DNA of 64,000 nt, from the NCBI RefSeq assembly GCF_026183735.1, contig NZ_JAPFRE010000016.1:157985-221984 (forward strand), in the 5' to 3' direction. Source of the stretch: Alteromonas sp. ASW11-130 (GTDB taxonomy: Bacteria > Pseudomonadota > Gammaproteobacteria > Enterobacterales > Alteromonadaceae). Below are positions 30,710-39,734 of the stretch, piece by piece. The stretch's first letter is position 1. Every line of letters begins with the position of its first letter. The notes under the pieces are model-generated. The model had not been told where the DNA came from, searched no databases, and was given only the letters and a program-made list of their open reading frames with translations. Made by a program: the position numbers and the translations under genes.

Positions 30710-31957
30710 ATGTTTTTAACTGCTAATAGTAACAAGAAATTAAGCGTAGCAGGGCTGTTATCTTTATCTTTACTGCTTTCTGGCTGTTCTACCATTTCAG
30801 ACTGGTTTGCTGATGAGGAAGAATTAGAAATCAGGAAGCTTACACCCATTGAAGAGAAGTTTACCCCTACCGTTGTATGGGAGCAGGAAATTGGAGACGG
30901 TGTCGAAGATTACTTTTCCCGCCTTCGTCCTGTATATGATAATAATAAGGTGTTTGTCGCAGCCCGCCGTGGGGAAGTTGCAGCGTTGAATCCGCTATCC
31001 GGTAAAGTCTTGTGGAAAAAGAATTTCGCCAAGTTTAACGACGAAGGAATGATGGATTCGATTAGTCGACTTTGGTCTAGCGGTGAGTCAGCCAAACTTG
31101 CAGGTCTGTCCGCGGCCGATAATATGCTTTTTATCGGCACTGAAGATGGCGGTGTGATTGCGCTGCAGCAGGAAGATGGCGCGTTAGCATGGCAGACAAC
31201 CGTATCAGGTGAAGTGTTAGCTCCACCAGCCATAGCAGAGGGCGTCTTACTGGTTAACACAGGAGCGGGCGTATTATTTGGTCTTGACGCTCGCACTGGT
31301 GAGCAAAAGTGGCGCAGTGAGTCAGATGTTCCTCCATTAACTCTACGCGGTATATCTGCTCCTACGGCAGCTAGTGGGGGGGCCATTATTGGCACGCCAA
31401 CTGGCAAGTTACAGGTTAATATTCTTGAATCAGGAATTATTGCCTGGGAGACAGCAGTGACCACCCCGGCGGGAGCAACTGAGCTGGAACGTATTGTCGA
31501 TATTGATTCTTCTCCTCTTTTGTACGGTGGTATCGTTTACTCTATTGCTTATAACGGAACGCTCGCGGCAGTTGAGCTACGTAGTGGACGTGTTATCTGG
31601 AAGCGTGAATATGCTTCTTACAGAAACCTGACCTTAAGTGGAAACCAAATCTTCGTGGTGGATAACAACTCTCATATTTACGCATTGGATCGCCGAAATG
31701 GTGTTGAACTATGGTCGCAAAATAGTTTGAAGCATCGCTCAGTTACCGAAGCTGAACCTATTGAAGATTATATCGTTGTTGGCGATAAATGGGGCTTCCT
31801 ACATTGGTTAGAACAAGAAACGGGTAAAATCGTAGCTAGGTATTCGCTAGGCGGCGACGATGAAGACGAATCTATATATGTATCGCCGCTTACGGTTGAG
31901 GGTAATATTATCGCGGTGACCCGCGAAGGCAAAGTGGCCGCAATTGCTTCAAAATAA
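30710..31957 (+). CDS. bamB: outer membrane assembly lipoprotein BamB
   Basis: Eight-bladed beta-propeller lipoprotein of the BAM complex. The lipobox LLSGC is near residue 25. Repeated blade motifs are visible (GKVLWKKNF, GALAWQTTVSGEV, GEQKWRSES, GRVIWKREY, GVELWSQNS). The 415-residue length is slightly above E. coli BamB (392). A GAGGCGG-type ribosome-binding site precedes it. It is followed by a terminator before der. Confidence 0.95.
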   Translation: MFLTANSNKKLSVAGLLSLSLLLSGCSTISDWFADEEELEIRKLTPIEEKFTPTVVWEQEIGDGVEDYFSRLRPVYDNNKVFVAARRGEVAALNPLSGKVLWKKNFAKFNDEGMMDSISRLWSSGESAKLAGLSAADNMLFIGTEDGGVIALQQEDGALAWQTTVSGEVLAPPAIAEGVLLVNTGAGVLFGLDARTGEQKWRSESDVPPLTLRGISAPTAASGGAIIGTPTGKLQVNILESGIIAWETAVTTPAGATELERIVDIDSSPLLYGGIVYSIAYNGTLAAVELRSGRVIWKREYASYRNLTLSGNQIFVVDNNSHIYALDRRNGVELWSQNSLKHRSVTEAEPIEDYIVVGDKWGFLHWLEQETGKIVARYSLGGDDEDESIYVSPLTVEGNIIAVTREGKVAAIASK

Positions 31958-32023
31958 ATAGCATGTAAATCTCTAACAAAGTTTACGCACACTGCTTATA
32001 CTTATACCAAAAGGTACTTTACT

Positions 32024-32054
32024 GGCCGCAACTCTTTGCGGCCTGTGTTTTTTT
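32024..32054 (+). terminator. terminator between bamB and der
   Basis: A perfect 8-bp stem GGCCGCAA/TTGCGGCC with loop CTCT, then TGTG and a run of seven T. It lies about 65 bases after bamB and 27 bases before der, so der probably depends partly on read-through or on its own promoter. Confidence 0.85.
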
Positions 32055-32080
32055 AATAAATTGTCATTAGGAATGCTTTC

Positions 32081-33526
32081 ATGTTGCCTGTTGTTGCACT
32101 AGTAGGAAGGCCAAATGTCGGTAAGTCGACATTATTTAATCGTTTAACCAATACCCGTGATGCACTGGTTGCCGATTTTCCGGGTCTTACTCGTGATCGT
32201 AAATACGGTCAGGCGATGTTTGAACAAAAACAATTTATTGTGGTTGATACAGGTGGTATCACGGGCGACGAAGAAGGAATTGATGCCAAAATGGCGCATC
32301 AGTCTTTATTAGCTATAGAAGAAGCTGATGTAGTATTGTTTCTTTTGGACGCAAGGGCCGGCCTTTTACCCGCAGATCAAGGCATTGCGGACCACTTGCG
32401 CAGGACAGGAAAAAAAGTTCTAGTTGTAGCAAACAAGGTTGATGGCATTGACGGACATAGTGAAAGCGCCGATTTTTATCGTTTAGGTATTGGTGACGTA
32501 AACCAAATTGCTGCGGCACACGGCCGTGGGGTAAGCCAGTTAATGGATTTAGCGCTGGAACCCCTGAAAAACCAATTCCCTGATATGCAGGTCTCACCTA
32601 AGGTTCAGCAGGAAGAAGAAGACGCTGAAGCGCAGTTGCAGCGATTACAGGACTTACCTATTAAACTTGCTATTGTAGGTAAACCTAATGTAGGTAAATC
32701 TACTTTAACCAATCGGATATTGGGCGAAGACAGGGTAGTGGTTTACGATATGCCTGGCACCACCCGTGATAGCGTCTTTATCCCGCTAACCCGTGACGAT
32801 CGCGAATACGTTTTGATAGATACAGCCGGGGTTAGAAAACGCGGCAAAGTAACCGAAGCTATTGAGAAGTTTTCTATTGTAAAAACCTTGCAGGCAATTG
32901 AAGAGGCCAACGTCGTCTTATTAGTTATTGATGCACGTGAAGGGATAACTGACCAAGATTTAAGCTTATTAGGTTTTGTTTTAAACTCAGGACGTTCGTT
33001 AGTGCTAGCGGTAAACAAGTGGGATGGTCTCAAAACAGATGTTAAAGATGAAATCAAACGCGAGCTTGATAGACGTTTAGGTTTTATCGACTTTGCCCGT
33101 CTACATTTTATTTCTGCATTACATGGGACAGGTGTAGGGAATTTATTTGAATCAGTAAACGAAGCTTACGAAAGTGCCACTAAACGTATTAATACCGCCA
33201 TGCTGACTCAAATTATGGAAATGGCACAGCAAGATCATCAACCTCCTTTAGTTCGTGGCCGCAGAGTTAAGATGAAATATGCTCATGCAGGAGGCTATAA
33301 CCCACCTGTTATTGTCATCCACGGTAATCAGGTAGATGACTTATCTAACGCGTACAAACGGTATTTAATGAACTATTTCAGAAAGTCGCTTAATGTAATG
33401 GGCACGCCGATTCGTATTGAATTCCGTGAAGGAAGTAATCCGTTCGAGGGTAAAAAAAATCAACTTACGTTAGCACAACAACGTAAACGCAAGCGCATGA
33501 TGGCTTTCCACAATAAGAAAAAGTGA
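32081..33526 (+). CDS. der: ribosome assembly GTPase Der
   Basis: Essential GTPase for 50S assembly with two tandem G domains and a C-terminal KH-like domain. Walker A motifs are GRPNVGKST (residues 8-16) and GKPNVGKST (near residue 204). The G3 motifs DTGG and DTAG and the G4 motifs NKVD and NKWD are intact. The 481-residue length is normal. The stop codon lies inside a stem-loop that likely terminates transcription. Confidence 0.97.
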   Translation: MLPVVALVGRPNVGKSTLFNRLTNTRDALVADFPGLTRDRKYGQAMFEQKQFIVVDTGGITGDEEGIDAKMAHQSLLAIEEADVVLFLLDARAGLLPADQGIADHLRRTGKKVLVVANKVDGIDGHSESADFYRLGIGDVNQIAAAHGRGVSQLMDLALEPLKNQFPDMQVSPKVQQEEEDAEAQLQRLQDLPIKLAIVGKPNVGKSTLTNRILGEDRVVVYDMPGTTRDSVFIPLTRDDREYVLIDTAGVRKRGKVTEAIEKFSIVKTLQAIEEANVVLLVIDAREGITDQDLSLLGFVLNSGRSLVLAVNKWDGLKTDVKDEIKRELDRRLGFIDFARLHFISALHGTGVGNLFESVNEAYESATKRINTAMLTQIMEMAQQDHQPPLVRGRRVKMKYAHAGGYNPPVIVIHGNQVDDLSNAYKRYLMNYFRKSLNVMGTPIRIEFREGSNPFEGKKNQLTLAQQRKRKRMMAFHNKKK

Positions 33527-33552
33527 CGGCGATTTTTACCGTCACTTTCTTC
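33519..33552 (+). terminator. stem-loop terminator overlapping the der stop codon
   Basis: AAGTGACGG (33521-33529, which contains the der TGA) pairs with CCGTCACTT (33539-33547), then TCTTCC. The stem is perfect over 9 bp; the T tract is interrupted, so efficiency is uncertain. Confidence 0.7.
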
Positions 33553-33589
33553 CACTTCGCCATCGCGGTTTACCTTCGTTACCGCCGCT

Positions 33590-33665
33590 CACCTTCGCCA
33601 TCGCCGGGCAACTTCGCCATCGCCGGGCAACTTCGTCATCGCCAGGCAACTTCGTCATCGCCTCG
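33590..33665 (+). repeat. four tandem 19-bp repeats
   Basis: Unit CAACTTCGCCATCGCCGGG, starting at 33590, 33609, 33628 and 33647 with one to three changes per copy; further degenerate copies appear to the left from about 33551. There are no spacers, so it is not a CRISPR. The last copy runs into the palindrome ATCGCCTCGAACGAGGCGAT. Confidence 0.85.
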
Positions 33666-33814
33666 AACGAGGCGATCTTCTTCGTGCTACAGAGAGTCCA
33701 AATAAACACTTTTCATAAACTCCCTCGTCCTGCTTGAAAGGTTCCCGCCTGCGCGGGAATGACGTAGGTGGTGTTATCGCCTCGAACGAGGCGATAACCA
33801 TTTGTGTCAACCTA

Positions 33815-34069
33815 AGCTATTTTGATTATTTGCGTTCACGATAACAGGCTATGGGGTCCCGATTTTCATCGGGATGACGAGTGGGTTAAGGTATGACAAT
33901 GGATTAAGCGAGGTAGTAGCCGAACTGTAAAAACACCCGACATCGTGATGGCAATCACGATCTCCTTTGTACACAACGAGGGCTGAAATTTCTTGTCTAC
34001 CAGAGCTATATTGATTATTTGCGTTCACGATAACAGGCTATGGGGTCCCGATTTTCATCGGGAAGACGA
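33815..34069. repeat. 66-bp direct repeats flanking a P1 palindrome
   Basis: Copies at 33815-33880 and 34004-34069 differ at two positions and are 189 bases apart. Each ends with palindrome P2 (CCCGAT-TTTC-ATCGGG). A P1-type palindrome (ATCGTGAT-GGCA-ATCACGAT) starts at about 33942 between them. The P2-P1-P2 spacing (about 82 and 107 bases) nearly equals that of the tandem repeat at 13.2-13.6 kb (84 and 114). Confidence 0.85.
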
Positions 34070-34159
34070 AGGAGATACGGGACGACGAAGGAGAATCCGG
34101 ATGACGAAGGGTTAAGGCATTATATCTGTCCGACGTGTTGAATGAGTGATTCTATACCA

Positions 34160-34735
34160 TCAGGATAAATTTAGTCTGGCGGCGATATGATCCCCTAACG
34201 CATTAATTAATTCCTGCATTTGTATAACAGCGTGATCAAACCCATCTTGATTTAGATTACGGCGTAAATTGAAGATATACATCTTCTTACTCTTATCGGG
34301 AAACTGGATCCAATATTTGCCGCTTAAAATCGCTTCTCCATTAGATACCGGTAAAAAATCATCCACTGCAATAGCGATTTCTGCGTGCGGTAATACTTCG
34401 TTGTGTGTTGCCAGAGTAACGGGTACTGATAAAACGTGGTGGTGTTGCCACAGCGCATGCTCTAAGGCTTTAATCATACCACTTTGAACTGGTTCAGCCC
34501 AAACATGGTGGGGCGAAAAATGCAAAGTGGTTGCGCTGGTTTGCATAACTAAACTTCTTTGTTTCAAGTATTCCGGTAATGCCAGCTTTTGTAATGAAAT
34601 CTGAAAACGAGGTTGCTTATCAGCTGTAATTGCGCTTTGAGGCGAATGTAACAGGTAGTAATTCAAATTAATTGACTGAGAAACGCAACCTGTCAGAAAC
34701 GTTACGATCAATACTAACCAGAATGTTGACTTCAT
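34160..34735 (-). CDS. pqiC: PqiC family lipoprotein
   Basis: Periplasm-facing outer-membrane lipoprotein that works with PqiB in lipid transport between membranes. The lipobox is FLTGC (Cys near residue 17), and the DUF330/ABC-type auxiliary domain begins with NLNYYLLHSP. The 191-residue length matches E. coli PqiC (YmbA, 187). Its start overlaps the pqiB stop by four bases, so the three pqi genes form one tightly coupled minus-strand operon. Confidence 0.88.
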   Translation of the reverse strand: MKSTFWLVLIVTFLTGCVSQSINLNYYLLHSPQSAITADKQPRFQISLQKLALPEYLKQRSLVMQTSATTLHFSPHHVWAEPVQSGMIKALEHALWQHHHVLSVPVTLATHNEVLPHAEIAIAVDDFLPVSNGEAILSGKYWIQFPDKSKKMYIFNLRRNLNQDGFDHAVIQMQELINALGDHIAARLNLS

Positions 34736-36378
34736 TTGTTTGCTCCTGAGTTTTTCGCTTTAGGTTGAACATCCATTTCGCTGCCTGTAGCAAAAAACAG
34801 TCCATTAGGTTTCTGATTAAGTTGTAATAATATAGGTTGGATATTGCGCAATGTTTCTTGCAATGAATCCATGGTTTCTTGTGTTTCTGATTTGCTTAAC
34901 CCTCCTTCGGAAAAGTTACGTAGGAGAGCTGACATTTCATCAAGTACCTCATTCAGGTTACCGTTGAGTTGTTCAGCATCAATATCTTTAACCAGTGTGT
35001 CAAAGTTGTCCGCAGTTGTTTTAACCGAGGTTGCTGCTTCACCTAAATCTGCGATAACTGTTCCGATATCACCAATTAATGTATCTAAAGGAAGCTGATT
35101 GATTTTATCTAAAATAGCATCTGCTTTTTGCGTTAGCTGCGTAAATTCGTTGGACACAGTTGGAATGACTTCAAGTCCATTGATGGTTCTTAGTGGTATC
35201 GCTTTATGTTCCTCTACGTGGTTTAAATCTACGTAAAGCCCACCTGTCAACACATTACCCATACGAAGGCTGGCGCGTAAATCCTGTGCTATCCACTTTT
35301 TCATGGTTTGTTTAACAAATTCCAATCCTTGTTCACTATCATCCTGTCGCACTTTGCCAGGGTAAATCGAAATAACCACAGGAATAGGAAAATCTTCTTG
35401 TAAAATATTGCCCTCTGTTACACCGCCAGCATTGATGCTGCGAACTTCGCCAATCTCTATACCACGATATTCAACCGGTGCTCCAACTTTCAATCCACGA
35501 ACCGTTTCATCTATTAGTAATAAGTACTCCGCGGCTAATTTAAATCTGGCATTTATTGCCGCAGTTTGGTCCTCAAAGATTGTGAAAAATGCATTCTCTG
35601 TTACCTGTTCGCCCGGATATACTCCTTCGGGTATACCAAATGTAATCCCATTTGCTAACAAAGTTTCAAGACTTCCGGTTTCAATTTTCACTCCACTTGA
35701 TTCCAAATTAAGTTTGACGCCACTCACGTTCCAAAACCGTGTATTTTGAGTAATAAGTTTGTGGTAAGGGGCTTCGATGAAGGCTTCGTAATAAACAACA
35801 CGTTCATCAATATTAAAAGAAGAATCTTCGAATTCACCCACTTTGAAACCCTTGTAGATAATAGGATCGCCAGGCTTATAGGCTAGTTCGTCATCACTGG
35901 TTAAAGAAAGGTGAAGCCCGGGCGTTCCTGGCGGCGTTACAGGGGGGCGTTCCTGCGCCACGAAATGATGTTGCTCTACACCCTTATCACTTGCACTCAT
36001 TGCGATGTATGCACCAGATAAGAGTGTGCTTAGCCCAGAGACTTCAGAGAAACTAATTCGCGGTGATACCACCCAAAATTGTGCTTTATCAGTAAGCAGT
36101 TGAGCAGCACCTGCGTCAATACGGGCATGCACCAAAACGCCCTCAAGATCCTGCTTCAATTCAATTTTCTTTACTTGGCCGATATTTAAATCACGTACCT
36201 TTATCGGGGTTTTATTGACCTCAATACCCGCCGCAGATCGCATTTCGATAGTGATCATAGGACCCTGATTACTCCATTGATACCAAACCAGCCATCCGCC
36301 CACAATCAGCACTAGAATAGGAATTATCCAAATTTTGGATACGGTGGATGTGGGCTTGATATGCGCATTTTCGTTCAT
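34732..36378 (-). CDS. pqiB: intermembrane transport protein PqiB (MCE domains)
   Basis: Inner-membrane-anchored protein whose three MCE (MlaD-like) domains stack into a tube for lipid passage across the periplasm. The 548-residue protein has an N-terminal helix (IWIIPILVLIVGGWLVWYQW), MCE cores with AGIEVNKTPIKVRDLNIGQV, KPGDPIIYKGFKVGE and KVGAPVEYRGIEIGEV, and a C-terminal helical segment from about 420. E. coli PqiB is 546. It overlaps pqiA upstream and pqiC downstream by ATGA. Confidence 0.94.
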   Translation of the reverse strand: MNENAHIKPTSTVSKIWIIPILVLIVGGWLVWYQWSNQGPMITIEMRSAAGIEVNKTPIKVRDLNIGQVKKIELKQDLEGVLVHARIDAGAAQLLTDKAQFWVVSPRISFSEVSGLSTLLSGAYIAMSASDKGVEQHHFVAQERPPVTPPGTPGLHLSLTSDDELAYKPGDPIIYKGFKVGEFEDSSFNIDERVVYYEAFIEAPYHKLITQNTRFWNVSGVKLNLESSGVKIETGSLETLLANGITFGIPEGVYPGEQVTENAFFTIFEDQTAAINARFKLAAEYLLLIDETVRGLKVGAPVEYRGIEIGEVRSINAGGVTEGNILQEDFPIPVVISIYPGKVRQDDSEQGLEFVKQTMKKWIAQDLRASLRMGNVLTGGLYVDLNHVEEHKAIPLRTINGLEVIPTVSNEFTQLTQKADAILDKINQLPLDTLIGDIGTVIADLGEAATSVKTTADNFDTLVKDIDAEQLNGNLNEVLDEMSALLRNFSEGGLSKSETQETMDSLQETLRNIQPILLQLNQKPNGLFFATGSEMDVQPKAKNSGANK

Positions 36379-37517
36379 ACAACAGACTTCCTGTTTTGCC
36401 AGATCATTCGAGCATCAAAGGTTATAGCAGCTAACATGGTGACAAACACCACAGCACAAAACGCTAAAGCAGCCGGACCAGGGTAGATTGATAAGGTATT
36501 ACCTAGTTGAATTAGTGCAACTAGAATTGCCACCACAAATACGTCAATCATCGACCAACGACCAATCCATTCGACTAATCGAAAATATTTAATACGTACT
36601 TGCGGATTATTCAACATCCCTGATTGCACACTTAAATTCAACCACGCTAAAATCAGAATTTTTGCTACGGGCACGACCACACTGGCTATCAGAATAATAA
36701 TTGCTATGGGATATGAGCCCATTTCCCACAGTGCTATTACGCCACCAATGATGGTGCTAGGCTCGCTTCTACCGAATATGCTGGTAGTCATTATGGGTAA
36801 TATATTGGCTGGAATATATAATAGCGTAGCGGTTAATAACAGCGCCCATGTACGTTGAATACTGGTGCTGGCCGTAGTCGAATCGAGCGGCTTTTCTTCG
36901 GGTACCTTTCTGCCATGTACCCAATACGCGGTTTGGGAGGCGTCAAAATAGAATAAGGCGGAACTCATCGTAATTGTAAAGCCGAAATATGCATAAAAAG
37001 AGGGGCCAACATCTATATCTGCCAGTGACGTAATCTTTATCAGACTCACCAATATTCCGACTAAAAAGATTTCTGCCATACTCCAGGGTAGCGCCAGCAT
37101 CACCATGTTGTAGACGCGCCTCAAATAAGGGGAATAGTGATGCGTCATCCTCGCCCACATTAACCAGCACACTCCAATTAATAATATTGCTGGAAGAATA
37201 ACAGTCGCCAAACCGGTAATGATAGCCAGTGATAAATATTTATTAGCTGCCAACACCGCTAAAGCTGACCACAAATCCAATGAATGTAGCTGACCATTTA
37301 ATTTGAAAGTCAGGAAATCAAATAAAAGCGAAAGAAAAAGCAGAACGACTGCACTGAAGGCCAGGGCTAACGTTATTTGCGTTTCGTTGTGGCGATACGT
37401 TAACAAAGTATGACCACATCGGGGGCATACTGCTTTTTGCTTATGCTGCAATGATGGTAAATAACTTACTTTGCCACAATCTCTGCAAGAAACTTTCAGG
37501 CCGTGAGGGGTTGTCAT
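36375..37517 (-). CDS. pqiA: paraquat-inducible protein A family membrane protein
   Basis: Polytopic inner-membrane partner of PqiB. It has two PqiA repeats; the characteristic segments are PWSMAEIFLVGILVSLIKI in the first half and LYIPANILPIMTTSIFG and GRWSMIDVFVVAILVAL in the second. A zinc-ribbon-like CxxC pair is present at the N-terminus (Cys11, Cys14, Cys31, Cys34). The second ribbon, found between the halves in E. coli PqiA (417 residues), is missing; here the linker reads GRKVPEEKPLDS. Total length is 380. Confidence 0.93.
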   Translation of the reverse strand: MTTPHGLKVSCRDCGKVSYLPSLQHKQKAVCPRCGHTLLTYRHNETQITLALAFSAVVLLFLSLLFDFLTFKLNGQLHSLDLWSALAVLAANKYLSLAIITGLATVILPAILLIGVCWLMWARMTHHYSPYLRRVYNMVMLALPWSMAEIFLVGILVSLIKITSLADIDVGPSFYAYFGFTITMSSALFYFDASQTAYWVHGRKVPEEKPLDSTTASTSIQRTWALLLTATLLYIPANILPIMTTSIFGRSEPSTIIGGVIALWEMGSYPIAIIILIASVVVPVAKILILAWLNLSVQSGMLNNPQVRIKYFRLVEWIGRWSMIDVFVVAILVALIQLGNTLSIYPGPAALAFCAVVFVTMLAAITFDARMIWQNRKSVV

Positions 37518-37621
37518 TTAGCGCCTTACACTCTACCCAGTTAATTTATACCAATTTACCCTTGTGGATGTACACAAAATGGTGGATTGGCTGGATCCGA
37601 TATCATTCTTCAATAGATACT

Positions 37622-37650
37622 AAAAAGCCAGCTAATCAGATTAGCTGGCT
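37622..37650 (-). terminator. terminator of asnS
   Basis: A 10-bp perfect stem AGCCAGCTAA/TTAGCTGGCT with a 5-base loop, followed on the minus strand by TTTTTA. It is located about 36 bases beyond the asnS stop. Confidence 0.88.
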
Positions 37651-37685
37651 GATAGAAAAATCGCTTTTTTTTAAGGACTTAGCAA

Positions 37686-39083
37686 TTAAAAGCTAGCATT
37701 GCCGGGGGTTCTTGGGAAGGGGATAACGTCACGAACGTTTTGCATGCCTGTTACATAGGCGACTAACCGTTCAAAACCTAATCCAAAGCCTGAATGCGGC
37801 ACTGTCCCATAGCGTCGTAAATCGCGATACCAGCTGTAGTCTTCCTTATCCAATCCCATAATTTCTAAACGTTGGTCAAATACGTCCAATCGTTCTTCAC
37901 GTTGTGAGCCCCCGATAATTTCGCCTATACCTGGTGCCAGAATATCCATCGCCGCAACAGTTTTACCGTCATCATTTAAGCGCATGTAGAATGCTTTTAT
38001 GTCCTTGGGATAGTTTTGCATGATGATAGGTGCACCCACATGCTCCTCGGCCAGGTAACGCTCATGTTCGGAAGATAAATCAATCCCCCAGTCAACTGGA
38101 AACTCAAACTTTTTATCACAGGATTTCAGAATTTCAATAGCATCCGTGTAGTCCATACGAACAAAGTCTGAACTGATCAGTTTTTCTAAACGATTAATAA
38201 CATCTTTATTGATGCGTTGCGCGAAGAAAGCCATATCATCAGCGCGCTCGTCAAGCACCGCCTTACAAACATACTTAAGCATATCTTCGGCTAATTGCGC
38301 TATATCTGATAAATCCGCAAAGGCCACCTCAGGTTCTATCATCCAAAATTCAGCAAGATGGCGCGAGGTGTTACTATTTTCGGCGCGAAATGTTGGGCCA
38401 AAGGTGTATACCTTCGACATGGCATTGCAGTAGGTCTCAACATTTAACTGGCCAGAAACAGTTAAATAGGTTTCTTTACCAAAAAAGTCCTGACTGTAAT
38501 CAACATCACCTTTGTCAGTGTAGGGAATATTCATCATATCAAGTGTGGATACGCGGAACATTTCACCGGCACCTTCGGTATCACTTGCGGTAAGAATAGG
38601 CGTGCTAATCCAATAGTATCCGCGCTCATGAAAAAATCGGTGAATCGCTTGTGAAAGACAGTTGCGTACTCGGGTCACTGCACCTATAACATTAGTACGC
38701 GGTCTTAAATGCGCATACTCACGTAAAAACTCAATGGAGTGACGTTTTGCCGCCATCGGATACGTATCCGGATTTTCGACCCAACCGACGACTTCTATTG
38801 ATTCAGCTTCGATTTCAATTGATTGGCCTTGGCCCTTTGACTCTTTAACGGACCCCACCACCGAAATTGCACAACCGGCGGTCAGACGCTGAACATCCTG
38901 ATAATTAGATAACGAATTTAACGCAATAACCTGAACAGGATCGAAACAGCTACCATCATGGAGGGCTACGAACGAAAGACCTGCTTTAGAATCCCTACGT
39001 GTTCTTACCCAGCCTTTTACTGTTACTTGTTCGCCAACCGCGTACTTTCCTTTAAGTACGTCGACAACGGGCGCATGCGTCAT
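37686..39083 (-). CDS. asnS: asparaginyl-tRNA synthetase
   Basis: Class IIb synthetase with an N-terminal OB-fold anticodon-binding domain ([16 protein letters not shown]) and a catalytic core. Motifs: [24 protein letters not shown], motif 2 [22 protein letters not shown] and motif 3 [15 protein letters not shown]. The 465-residue length matches E. coli AsnS (466). It is monocistronic with its own terminator. The upstream region also holds the promoter of the plus-strand gene at 39338. Confidence 0.97.
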   Translation of the reverse strand: MTHAPVVDVLKGKYAVGEQVTVKGWVRTRRDSKAGLSFVALHDGSCFDPVQVIALNSLSNYQDVQRLTAGCAISVVGSVKESKGQGQSIEIEAESIEVVGWVENPDTYPMAAKRHSIEFLREYAHLRPRTNVIGAVTRVRNCLSQAIHRFFHERGYYWISTPILTASDTEGAGEMFRVSTLDMMNIPYTDKGDVDYSQDFFGKETYLTVSGQLNVETYCNAMSKVYTFGPTFRAENSNTSRHLAEFWMIEPEVAFADLSDIAQLAEDMLKYVCKAVLDERADDMAFFAQRINKDVINRLEKLISSDFVRMDYTDAIEILKSCDKKFEFPVDWGIDLSSEHERYLAEEHVGAPIIMQNYPKDIKAFYMRLNDDGKTVAAMDILAPGIGEIIGGSQREERLDVFDQRLEIMGLDKEDYSWYRDLRRYGTVPHSGFGLGFERLVAYVTGMQNVRDVIPFPRTPGNASF

Positions 39084-39197
39084 TGTTCAGTCTCCGATAA
39101 TTTGTGTCAATATTGGCAAGTATCTTCGCACACTTAGTTTATTTGTGCACTCACTGCTATACTTTTTACTTACTACAATTTATGTAATTTATACTAT

Positions 39198-39248
39198 CCG
39201 TACATCAGTTGATTGTACGGTGAGGCTATTCACCTTCTGGGTGAGCCT
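39198..39248 (+). other. paired stem-loops upstream of the 39338 gene
   Basis: The first stem is CCGTAC/GTACGG with an 11-base loop. The second combines AGGC/GCCT and TCACC/GGTGA around TTCTG, with a 3-base bulge. A -10-like TATACT at 39190-39195 would start transcription right at the first stem. It may be a structured 5' leader; no known RNA family was recognised. Confidence 0.4.
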
Positions 39249-39337
39249 GATTGTCAGACATACACCGTATAGACGTTAATAGCTAATGGGAGCTAGTATA
39301 CTCATCCTTCGATGGGTTACCAGAGATTAGTAACGAT

Positions 39338-39730
39338 ATGAGAAGAAAAAAGACAGAAGAGGGGCGCCCGCTAGACCGACGCCATAAGCCGAAAATTAAA
39401 GATGGGCTCTATCGGCTAATAATCGTTATTAATTCATTGGCCTGGGCCATATTAGTGGCTGCGCTTATTACTTTCCACTTTGCCCGGCCCGAGTTTGTCA
39501 GCGGTGTGCAGGAATATTGGGGAATTGAAGCCAGTACTGGATGGTCGCGGGAACATGTAACTCGGCTATTTGCTTTATTACAGCTGTGTCTGGGGTTAAG
39601 CCTGGTTGCTATGCTGTTAAGAGCGCGCCGCACAAGGCGGCGCAATGACTATTACGGTATTAATTTATTTATTCTGGTGGGTATTTCTATAGTCAGTTTG
39701 TTTACCTTATCTATCAATATTATGGGTTAA
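39338..39730 (+). CDS. hypothetical membrane protein (130 aa)
   Basis: Unrecognised small integral membrane protein. The N-terminal 24 residues are very basic (MRRKKTEEGRPLDRRHKPKIK). Three hydrophobic segments follow at about residues 27-46, 76-95 and 106-127, with a basic RARRTRRR loop between the last two, so the N-terminus and that loop are probably cytoplasmic. It converges on the yrbG-like gene with a 4-base gap. Confidence 0.75.
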   Translation: MRRKKTEEGRPLDRRHKPKIKDGLYRLIIVINSLAWAILVAALITFHFARPEFVSGVQEYWGIEASTGWSREHVTRLFALLQLCLGLSLVAMLLRARRTRRRNDYYGINLFILVGISIVSLFTLSINIMG

Positions 39731-39734
39731 TCGC

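Larger units (their letters stand above)
33553..34140. other. repeat-rich intergenic island between der and pqiC
   Basis: About 600 bases with no gene. In order: degenerate and then exact 19-base tandem repeats, a 20-base palindrome present twice (33657-33676 and 33776-33795), a TTCCC-N8-GGGAA inverted repeat near 33741-33758, and two 66-base direct repeats around a P1-type palindrome. Parts match the repeat at 13.2-13.6 kb. Confidence 0.8.

Noticed and set aside
33590..33665. Possible CRISPR array
   Set aside because: The 19-base units are directly joined without spacers, and no cas genes are in the window.
33523..33705. 60-residue frame across the 19-bp repeats
   Set aside because: It is composed of translated repeats and palindromes (Arg/Ser/Pro-rich) and overlaps the der terminator.
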